Positions 33,417 to 41,800 of a stretch of DNA of 64,000 nt are shown in pieces. A program made the position numbers and the translations under genes. The notes below the pieces were generated by a model, which saw nothing but the letters and a program-made list of their open reading frames with translations, was not told the DNA's origin and did not search any database. Numbering within the stretch: the first letter of the stretch is position 1; each line of letters begins with the position of its first letter. The DNA is from Bacteroidota bacterium (GTDB lineage Bacteria > Bacteroidota > Bacteroidia > Chitinophagales > Chitinophagaceae), in NCBI GenBank assembly GCA_016868775.1, contig VGFT01000005.1, forward strand, positions 1-64,000. Reading direction: 5' to 3'.

Positions 33417-34370
33417 TTAAATCAACGGTTGCTGATGGCTGCTTCGCTTCACGTATTCGCCCCAGGTGAGGTTATCTTTTCCGGGTTGCTGGGCCAGGGC
33501 TTTTTCGATGGCGAACTGGGCGGCGGTCTCCACCACCCACTCAAAATTTTCTTCGCCCACACTGGACCGGTCGGCATCGGGGGCGGGGTTGCAAAAGTCG
33601 ATGGCATAGGGAACACCCTCCCGCACGGCCAATTCAACCGTGTTGAAATCATAGCCCAGGTAGCGGTTGATGGTAAGCACGATGTCGGTCATTTGCTTCA
33701 AGCGTTCGGGGGTGGGGGCAAAATCGGCTACATAGCGCAGGTGATGGGGATTACGGGGCTCATAGGGCATGATGCGTACGTGTTTTCCTCCGATGCAGTA
33801 GCAGCGATAATATTCGGTAAATACGATCTCTTCTTGTAGCAGCATTACGAGTTGCCCCGTTTCGGCGTGCTTGCTATAAAACTCTTCTGCGCTACGAAGT
33901 TTATAGACGTGTTTCCATCCGCCGCCGGCAAAAGGTTTTATGTAGGCCGGAAACCCGACGTAGTCAAATATGCTTTTCCAGTCGAGCGGATAAGCGAGGT
34001 TCGCAAATGATTCGGGTGAGGTGTCATCGGGCAGTTCTCGGGAAGGAATGATGGCCGTTTTGGGAACAGGAACGCCCAGTTGGGTCATCAGGCAGTTGTT
34101 GAAATATTTATCGTCGGCACTCCACCAAAACGGATTGTTGATCACGGCGGTTCCGGTGACGGCAGCATTTTTCAGCCAAGTGCGGTAGAAGGGGACGTCT
34201 TGGGAGATCCGGTCGATGATTATGGCATAGCCGCAGGGTTCGCCTTGCATGGCTTTGTCCAACCGCACCGGCTCGGCCACTATGCCGGGGATGTTCTTGC
34301 TGTTGATGCGGTTCACAAATGCTTCGGGGAAGCTTCTTTCTTTGCCGTGAAGAATGCCAATTTTTTTCAT
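33417..34370 (-). CDS. RimK-like ATP-grasp ligase
   Basis: 317 residues from ATG 34370. ATP-grasp elements are clear: FPAYIKPFAGGGWKHVYKL (ATP lysine and glycine-rich loop, about residues 150-168), VMLLQEEIVF (hinge), and FNTVELAVREGVPYAIDFCNPAPD with the metal-binding Glu/Asp/Asn set. The N-terminal MKKIGILHGKERSFPEAFVN is a RimK/Ddl-type pre-ATP-grasp fold. It would join a carboxylate to an amine with ATP. The nearby -7 box leaves ATG 34370, not an ATG three codons earlier, at the expected transcript start. First gene of the leftward operon. Confidence 0.88.
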   Translation of the reverse strand: MKKIGILHGKERSFPEAFVNRINSKNIPGIVAEPVRLDKAMQGEPCGYAIIIDRISQDVPFYRTWLKNAAVTGTAVINNPFWWSADDKYFNNCLMTQLGVPVPKTAIIPSRELPDDTSPESFANLAYPLDWKSIFDYVGFPAYIKPFAGGGWKHVYKLRSAEEFYSKHAETGQLVMLLQEEIVFTEYYRCYCIGGKHVRIMPYEPRNPHHLRYVADFAPTPERLKQMTDIVLTINRYLGYDFNTVELAVREGVPYAIDFCNPAPDADRSSVGEENFEWVVETAAQFAIEKALAQQPGKDNLTWGEYVKRSSHQQPLI

Positions 34371-34376
34371 ATGTAT

Positions 34377-34408
34377 CAAATGTATTTTGTCGGCCGCACT
34401 TTGTCAAA
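34377..34408 (-). promoter_or_regulatory. Leftward promoter of the ligase operon
   Basis: On the minus strand, -33 TTTG (34408-34405), 20-nt spacer, -7 TACATTTG (34384-34377). The -7 box ends 6 nt before the ATG at 34370, so the message is nearly leaderless. Its -33 box abuts that of the divergent esterase promoter. Confidence 0.68.
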
Positions 34409-34430
34409 ATAATTCGCGCGGGTACCTTTA
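34400..34430 (+). promoter_or_regulatory. Rightward promoter of the esterase gene
   Basis: -33 TTTG (34400-34403), 19-nt spacer, -7 TACCTTTA (34423-34430), ending 21 nt before the ATG at 34452. TTTGTCAAA at 34400-34408 is a 9-bp palindrome that carries both divergent -33 boxes, so the two polymerases probably compete or share an activator. Confidence 0.62.
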
Positions 34431-34451
34431 GCCTTTCCCTATTTTTACGGG

Positions 34452-35264
34452 ATGTCGGAACCAATTGTACTGGCTGTTGACGGACCAACCGCTCAAAAGT
34501 GGAACTCCTCTGCTTTGGGTAGAGAGGTATGGGTTGATCTCTATCTGCCAGCTGGACCATTGCCAGAGTATTGTCCGCTGCTCTTGGTCAACGATGGACA
34601 GGACCTGCGCACCATGGAGTTTGAGCGGATCTTGGATTCGCTATGGAGGGAAGAAGCGATTGGTCCACTTTTGGTTGCCGCCGTACACGCGGGAAAGGAC
34701 AGGCGGATGGAATATGGAACCATTGACGAGCCAGATTATTTGGGAAGGGGCAATCGAGCCGGTACGTACCGCGATTTTCTCTTAGAGGAGTGCCTTCCCC
34801 GCATACAGCAGTTATTTCCACAAACCAAGGCACAAAAGCTATCGTTGGCGGGTTTTTCGTTGGGCGGTTTATCGGCAATAGACCTGGCATGGCAGCATCC
34901 CGAGCGATTTTCCTCTGTGGGAGTTTTCTCCGGATCATTTTGGTGGCGCAGTGCGGCGCAGGAAGATCCCTTGTATTCAGATGACAAACACCGGATCATG
35001 CATCAGCGGATACGGTGTGCAGCCGGATCGAGCGATCAACGTTTCTTTTTTCAGTGCGGCGCGATGGATGAACCCAATGACCGAAACCAAAACGGGGTCA
35101 TCGATTCGATCGACGATACCCTGGATTTGATCGAGGAATTAGCGCGCAAAGGTATTTCCCGTTCCACTCAGATCTATTATTTGGAACTTGCCGATGGGAA
35201 ACACGATATATCCAGTTGGGCAAGGGCTTTCCCCTTTTTTCTATGGTGGAATTACGGAAAATAA
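34452..35264 (+). CDS. Alpha/beta hydrolase esterase (esterase D/enterochelin esterase-like)
   Basis: 270 residues, no signal peptide. Nucleophile elbow LAGFSLGGLSA (Ser136), oxyanion region VVAAVHAGKDR-like, and a late His in ELADGKHDISSW complete a Ser hydrolase. A loop NDRNQNGVIDSIDDT looks like an EF-hand-type calcium loop. The family (COG2382/2819-like) cleaves esters and some amides of siderophores, peptides or glutathione adducts. It is transcribed divergently from the ligase operon through an overlapping promoter region, so I infer that it processes the same product. Confidence 0.85.
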   Translation: MSEPIVLAVDGPTAQKWNSSALGREVWVDLYLPAGPLPEYCPLLLVNDGQDLRTMEFERILDSLWREEAIGPLLVAAVHAGKDRRMEYGTIDEPDYLGRGNRAGTYRDFLLEECLPRIQQLFPQTKAQKLSLAGFSLGGLSAIDLAWQHPERFSSVGVFSGSFWWRSAAQEDPLYSDDKHRIMHQRIRCAAGSSDQRFFFQCGAMDEPNDRNQNGVIDSIDDTLDLIEELARKGISRSTQIYYLELADGKHDISSWARAFPFFLWWNYGK

Positions 35265-35294
35265 AAAACCCCGATCAATTGATCGGGGTTTTTT
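35263..35294. terminator. Bidirectional terminator after the esterase and TonB receptor genes
   Basis: A perfect 32-bp palindrome: A6 CCCCGATCAA followed by TTGATCGGGG T6. It begins at the esterase stop codon and lies 16 nt past the end of the leftward TonB-receptor gene. It can terminate both. Confidence 0.9.
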
Positions 35295-35309
35295 GTATTC
35301 AGCAACTTA

Positions 35310-38300
35310 TTAGTTGAAAATGTAGCGGAGACCGAACTGCATGTTGTATGTGGAGAAGATGCTCACGTTGTCGCGGAAGGTGCGGGTGATCATCTCGTTC
35401 TGCGCAGTGGCCAGCTTGAAGGTCGGAACCACGGCACCACCTGGGATCAGCGAGTTTTGATTCTGCGGGATCAGGATGGAGCTGTTGTTGATCGACTTCA
35501 GCTTGCCCCAGCTCGGATTGAGCAAGTTGCCAAAGTTGAAGATGTCGATCGTGAATTGCAGGGTGTTCTTTGTCTTCCCCATTTTGGTAAATACATCCTG
35601 CGCAAATTTCACATCCAAGCGGTTCAGCCAGGGAATTTGGGCGCCGTTACGTTCAGCATATTGACCGCGGTGTGCACGCAGGTATTTATCTTGTTGGATA
35701 TAGGATTCAAACAAATTACGCTGAGCGGTCTGGTCGTATGTAACACCATTTTGGGTATGGCTGACAAATTGCATTTGTTGCAATTCAGAAACGGTGGGAA
35801 TGTAGATCAGGTCATTACCATTCACTCCATCGCGGTTGAAGTCGCCGTTGTAGGTGTAGGAGAAGCGTCCGTTGATACCACCATTATAATAGAGAGAGAT
35901 GCTGGTGGCCAGGTGTTTGAGGTACTCTTTGCGGTAAGCTAATACTGCTACCACGCGGTCAGGGATTACGTAATCCGCGTAAGAAAGATTCTGGTAGTTC
36001 GAACCGGCCACGGAGGCAGTTCCTTGCCAAGCGGAGAGGGGCTGGTCGCCACCGCCATCAAACAAGTTACCCGCCATTGATTTGGTGTAGGCAACAGAGG
36101 CGGAAAGTCCTTTGGTGAAGGTTTTTTCCAGTTTGGTGGTCAAGGAGAAATAATAACCACGGGACGCGTTGTCGAGGATGATCGGATTGAACTGGTTGGG
36201 TGCTCCGGCGGCAAAGACACCGGCGTTGGTCAGTGTGTTCAAGAAGCGAGTCTGCACAGTGGCACCGTACATCGGACGGCTATCTGGGTAACCGGCTACG
36301 TTCAGCGGAACGGGCGCAAGGATGTTGGCATGACGGAAAAATGCGGTTACGAGGTCTTTGTTGAAGATTGCTTCGATGGTTGCGATGATGCCGCCGGGCA
36401 ATTTCGCATCAATCGCCAAGCTGGATTTCCAGGATTGGGGATTTTGGAAATCGTTGGCTAGGGCTGTGATCGAACCGGGGATAACGGTACCGGCTTGGGG
36501 TACAACGGCCGGGCGATAAGCGGCGGGGTTGGGATTGAACGGACCAGGAGTGTTGGCCTGTCCGTTGAATGATTGAGTGATCTGCAGCATTCCATTATCA
36601 CCCGATTGGCTCACGATCCATACGAAGGGCACACGGCCGGTAAATACGCCGGTTCCGCCACGGATCTGCAGCGAACGATCGCCATAGAGATCCCAGTTGA
36701 ATCCAAAGCGGGGAGACCACATGATTCTTTTCTTGGGCAGTACGCCGGTATTGATCTTTTCTCCGCCTACAAATGTGGCAGAGGCGATCAAGGGGTGGGT
36801 AATGATCTGGGGGGCGAACGGATAGGTAGGCAGATCGGCGCGCAGACCAACCGTAACGCGCAAGTTCTTATTTACAGCAATCTCATCCTGTCCGTAGAGT
36901 GAATATTGAGCAAATCGGAAGGCAGAAAAAGCTGGGGCAAAGTCAGGAGAAAGCGAATACGTGAATGCAAATTCGCGGGGCTTGGCACGCAGCGCCGGGT
37001 TGGGGTTCAGGGCGCTGGCAAAATCAGCCCAAGTATTGAATACGTAGTAGCTGGTCGCAAAGCGTTGGAAACCGTTGATGGTTTCGCTGTAATCGATTTG
37101 TCCGCCTACGGTCCATTTGTGCTTGTTCTTTATCCAACTGAAGTAATCAATTAATGAATACGTTTTCACTTTGCGAACATTCCCGAAGCTGAAGGGCTCA
37201 AATCCGAAAGAAGTGTAAGGAGCAGACGAAGCCACACCGGTTGTGCTCAGGATGTCCACGAAGGGGAATATCTGGCTCTCGGTGGTACGGGAGTCGTTTT
37301 GATAGGTGAACGTACCGCGTAAAGTGTTCGATACTTTGCCCAGATTGGAGTTCAACTCAGCAGCGATTGAATACAGATTTGCACCCTGGAAGTAGTTGGA
37401 GTTTTTGTACCAGATCGAGTTGATGTTGGTACGTCCCAATCCGGAAGCATAGTTGAATCCGGCACCCGAGGTAGAACCAGAAGGCGTGAAAGGCTCCCCG
37501 CCTTCTACTTGGCTGTAGCGAACGTTGAAGCGATGGCGCTCGTTGATGTTCCAGTCGATCCGGGCCATGTATTTGGTCCGCTCGATGTTCGGGGTATAGT
37601 TGTCATACGGACCGGTTTCGTATCCGTAGTTTGTTAACAAATATTGACGAATGAAATTCAGCGAGTCGGCTGTAGGGCGGGCGATGTTGGGGCTGCTTCC
37701 AAAGGTTGCGCCCGGGGTAGCCGCGACGTTTGTCTGCAGCAACTTGGGCGAGGTTTCGGTTTCGTAGTTAAAGAAGAAGAAGAGTTTGTCCTTGATGATC
37801 GGCCCACCCAAACGGAATCCATACTGCTTGAATTCTTCAGCAGCAGGCGTGAAGTAGGTTTTTTCTACCCGGCGTCCGCGTTGATTCTCGTTGCGGAAAT
37901 ACGTGTATACCGAACCAGAGAAGGTGTTGGTTCCGGAGCGGGTAACGGCATTGATGGCGCTTCCGATGAATCCGGTCTGACGAATGTCGAACGGGGTGAT
38001 GTTAACCGAAACTTCTTCAATGGCATCGATGGAGATCGGTGATCCGCCGGCGGGCAGGTTGGATCCGATACCGAAGCTGTTGTTGAAGTCTGCTCCGTCA
38101 ACGGTAAAGTTGTTTTGGCGGTAGTTACCTCCGGCGACGGAGGCTCCATTGGCCTGAGGGGTAATCCGGGTGATGTCATTCAAACTCCGGCTAATGGTGG
38201 GGAGTTGATTGATCTGGCGTACGCCGATGTTGGTAAGCGCGCCCGTCCGTCCCGAATTCAGGATTGCATTTTTTCTACCGCCGGTGATGACAACTCCCGT

Positions 38301-38642
38301 CATGGTGGTGGTTGTTTTTTCCAGCGCAGGATTCAGGAGGAAGGTTTCTGCGAGTTGCAGAAAAATATTATCGTACTTCTCGGTGTTGTGACCTACATAG
38401 CTGACCTCGATCAGGTAGGGACCGCCCACCCGCATGTTTTGGATGGAGAACTGTCCACCGGCACGGGTAATGGTGGTGTACTTGCTGCCAGAGGGCTGGT
38501 GCGTGGCTGAAATGGTAGCTCCCACCAGGACTTCATCAGTTGAGCTTTTAACTACGCCGTTGATTGCCGATGTGGTAATCTGAGCGAAGGTCTGGCCGGC
38601 CACGAAAACAAGCGCGAACAGAACGAGGATTCTCTTAAGCAT
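35310..38642 (-). CDS. TonB-dependent receptor with carboxypeptidase-like domain (Oar-like)
   Basis: 1110 residues from ATG 38642. Signal peptide MLKRILVLFALVFVAGQTFAQ, then a CarboxypepD_reg-like domain (INGVVKSSTDEVLVGATISA), a plug (about residues 115-230, with NNFTVDGADFNNSFGIGS and EEVSVNITPFDIRQTGFIGS) and a barrel of roughly 850 residues ending GLRYIFN. The layout matches Oar-type receptors rather than SusC. It is not followed by a SusD partner. Single-gene unit with a terminator downstream. Ligand unknown; peptides and proteins are cargo for some relatives. Confidence 0.9.
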   Translation of the reverse strand: MLKRILVLFALVFVAGQTFAQITTSAINGVVKSSTDEVLVGATISATHQPSGSKYTTITRAGGQFSIQNMRVGGPYLIEVSYVGHNTEKYDNIFLQLAETFLLNPALEKTTTTMTGVVITGGRKNAILNSGRTGALTNIGVRQINQLPTISRSLNDITRITPQANGASVAGGNYRQNNFTVDGADFNNSFGIGSNLPAGGSPISIDAIEEVSVNITPFDIRQTGFIGSAINAVTRSGTNTFSGSVYTYFRNENQRGRRVEKTYFTPAAEEFKQYGFRLGGPIIKDKLFFFFNYETETSPKLLQTNVAATPGATFGSSPNIARPTADSLNFIRQYLLTNYGYETGPYDNYTPNIERTKYMARIDWNINERHRFNVRYSQVEGGEPFTPSGSTSGAGFNYASGLGRTNINSIWYKNSNYFQGANLYSIAAELNSNLGKVSNTLRGTFTYQNDSRTTESQIFPFVDILSTTGVASSAPYTSFGFEPFSFGNVRKVKTYSLIDYFSWIKNKHKWTVGGQIDYSETINGFQRFATSYYVFNTWADFASALNPNPALRAKPREFAFTYSLSPDFAPAFSAFRFAQYSLYGQDEIAVNKNLRVTVGLRADLPTYPFAPQIITHPLIASATFVGGEKINTGVLPKKRIMWSPRFGFNWDLYGDRSLQIRGGTGVFTGRVPFVWIVSQSGDNGMLQITQSFNGQANTPGPFNPNPAAYRPAVVPQAGTVIPGSITALANDFQNPQSWKSSLAIDAKLPGGIIATIEAIFNKDLVTAFFRHANILAPVPLNVAGYPDSRPMYGATVQTRFLNTLTNAGVFAAGAPNQFNPIILDNASRGYYFSLTTKLEKTFTKGLSASVAYTKSMAGNLFDGGGDQPLSAWQGTASVAGSNYQNLSYADYVIPDRVVAVLAYRKEYLKHLATSISLYYNGGINGRFSYTYNGDFNRDGVNGNDLIYIPTVSELQQMQFVSHTQNGVTYDQTAQRNLFESYIQQDKYLRAHRGQYAERNGAQIPWLNRLDVKFAQDVFTKMGKTKNTLQFTIDIFNFGNLLNPSWGKLKSINNSSILIPQNQNSLIPGGAVVPTFKLATAQNEMITRTFRDNVSIFSTYNMQFGLRYIFN

Positions 38643-38840
38643 AATGGTTTTGGTTTTCGATTGCAAAGAAACGGAAAATTCCTAGGTAAATATAGGCAAA
38701 TATCCAGTTTCGGCATTGAAAAATAAGGAATTACGAATGCTGAGTTCTCCACAGAAAATTTCGGTCCCGGAGGGTCGGCTATGTGCCTCCTTTTTATTTT
38801 GTAATCTGCTGTATATCATTTAGATAAACTGAAATAAAGG

Positions 38841-41800
38841 TTAATTACCGACAGGTTTTTTCTTTTTTCGGAACAATCCCCGGAACAGGTCTCCGAGGTG
38901 ATCATAGTCTTTTTGGTAGGACAAGCTGCCTCCGGCTCTGCGGGCGGTGATGGGGTTCGTATTGTTGGTCAGGAAGTCGTTGCTTTTTCGGTAAAAGAAC
39001 CCAACGCGTAAGCTTCCGCTGGGATTGAGAAGCCATTCCATGGTTACATCGGGTAGAAGTTGGATGCTTTGTGATAGGTTGGCGTTGGTGGAAGATTGTC
39101 CGAGGGGCGCATCAAAACCCAAGCCGCCGGAAATGATAAAACGATTGTTGAAAAAGGAACGCCCGACGGAGAAGTTTATATTACTGCCCAGGTTTAGGGC
39201 ATTGTTGCTGGCGGCCATCCAGTCCCGGTTGTAGAGGGATGTGTTAAGGTTTATGGTATACTTATCGCTCTTGAGTAAATTCCCCAGCAATTTATTAATC
39301 TGATCGCTCAGAACATTCAGCAATACCCCGGATATGGTTGAAACACCGATCCCGCTGCCGATCGGATCGCCCGCGAGTTCGCTGGGGGCAAAACTATTGA
39401 AGACGATCAGGTAGGTAACCTGACGATTCAGCTCATTTGGGTTTTTCTGCAACTGGTTCACCAGGAGGGCAAGTTCTTGATTACGGTCCACCACGCTATT
39501 GGTCGGGAAGGCCAAGGAGAAACGGATTTGTGGTTGAAATAATTTACCCGATAGTTCGGCGTTTACAAATATATCTCCTCGGGCGTTATTCAGTCCATTA
39601 CCCAGGTTCAGGGAACTGGCTAGGGGGGCGAAACTGACGTTTTCGGCGCGGTAAACGGCTTCGATTTTCAGGTTCGCATCATAGGGGTCTCCGCTCCATT
39701 CCAAATAGTGCTGACCGCCTTTTCGGATCTCAAAAGGTTTTTTAAAGAAAGACTGGAAGGTGAACAGGTAATTGCCTTCGTCGATGTTGTAGCGGCCGCG
39801 CAAGGTCAGGGGCTCATTGCTACCGGAGCGAAGTTTCAGGGTGCCGCTGCCTCTTCCACGAATCACATCGCCGGTTAATTCATCCAACACCACTTTAGCG
39901 TTTACCATCGGGGTGGCGGTGATCTCCATGTCAACCGTGAAATTATCTGCACCGGTGAGTTTGTTGCTGCCCGTCATTTCTCTTCCATATTCCCGCTCGA
40001 TCAAAAAATCAGCATCACCGGATACTCGTCCGTCTTCGGATAGCAAGGTGATGTAGCTGCTGTCTCGGTCGGAGGCCTTTGCCTGCAGGTTCATGATAAG
40101 ATTGGTTTGGGGGCCGCGCAATTGGAGTGCCAAGGTACCGCGGGCCGTTCCATAGTACACTTCGCCTTGTGATCGATTCGTATTAAGCAGCAACACCGGG
40201 CGGTCGGAGTTGGTCACCAGCGAGCGAGTCGTTGCCGACAGGTCAAAAAACATATTGCGAAATGATTCGTGTGCGATTCCTCCTCGTATTAAGATGGGGT
40301 TACCGGTGACGGAGTCTTTTAAAACCCAACCATCCAGATCGATCAGGGTAGGGGTAAGATCGATATCTGCATCCTGAAGGGTGTAAAAGCAATTGGTATA
40401 CTTAACGCGAAGCCCCGCCCCGATCAATTTTCCACGTCCATAAAGGGATGGATTGTTTAGGTCGCCTAATATTTCAACTTCGCCAGTAAGTTTACCTCGG
40501 ATGTCACTGAAAAGTTCACCCAGGAATCTTTCCACAATGTCGATCGGGTACGCATTTGCTTTGAGCAGGATGCGGTTGCTGTCGGCCGAACCTTGAAGAC
40601 GCACATCGGCCTCAAGTGTCAGGTGTTCTTTTTTATTGAGGGTTTCACCTGTGGCGGTCAACCTTTGAGAGGAGGGGTCAAAGGCTAACCTGGCTCCAAT
40701 TTCTCCGATCGAGTCGTTTTCGAAACGCAACAGCCGGGTTTGGATTGTATCCGCCCTCAATTGAATGTTTCCGGTAGGATCGACCAAGCGTATCCGGGCA
40801 GATACCAAACCCTCCAGCTCCTGTGCAGGAAAGAAGAAGGAAGCGATGTCATGCAGGTTTATGGATTCCAGGGAAATTTCAATGTCGTTGTTTTGGTTGT
40901 TTTTTGCCGGGATCGTTCGCAGGTCTATTCGTTGATTGCCTTCCCGCATACTGATGTTGCCCAAGACCGGTTCTCCTTTTCGGATGAGGAGTTGGCCGTT
41001 TTCGTCAATCGACCAGACTTTTCCCTGTACCAAGAAGGTCGAGGGGGCTAAGTCAAGCCGTAGTCCATCGGCATATGCAATTAGTCGGCTTCGGATATCC
41101 GCTTTGTCGGTGGCCTGGCTGACGCCTGCCACCAATCGAATGTCTGCCGTATCCCGGTGTGCGCTCAACTCAATACGCGCCTCCGGTATGTTCAGGCTGT
41201 CATTCAATTGTATTTTTTGGATGGTGCTGACTATCTGCAGGGAGTCGTGGGTACCATTCGCCTCTACGGATATTCCTTGAAGGGCATAGGAGCCTATTTG
41301 CAAACGGGGAAGGGAGGCTTTAAGTTGGGAGCGACCGCTGGCGAACTGCCAGCTGCCTGAAATGTCGGCATTGCTCAGTCCGCTAACGGGCAGGTGTACT
41401 AATTCCAGATAGGACTCAACATTGTAGGAGCGCAAGGCAAACTCGACAGCTTCTGAATGTTTTTCTTGATCGGGCGCTTTTATCAAGGCGGGAAAAAACT
41501 GGTGTCCAACCTGGAGCGCCATGGAAGGCAATGCATCCCAAGAGAATTTCCCCTGAATGGAGGCTTCCAGCTCGTTGGATTCAAGGGACAAACTTCTTAA
41601 TGATCCATTTTGTTCCAGGCGTATGTTAAATTCTTGAAGGCTGAGGGGTACGCTGTTTCGGGCAAGTTCGAGTGAATGCCCCTGTAGCGAACCACTCAGT
41701 TGTTGCAGATTATCGCCGCTGAATTGCCCGTGCAGGGAGCCTTTTAGGGTCAGTCCATCTTCATTCCATCCCAAAGCGGTGAAGTCCATCCAATCAAGCC

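Noticed and set aside
28463-35264. Ligase operon as a glutathione biosynthesis locus
   Set aside because: The GCS2 protein is YbdK-like, and neither ATP-grasp protein looks like GshB. The added amidotransferase, amidohydrolase and transporter do not fit simple glutathione synthesis.
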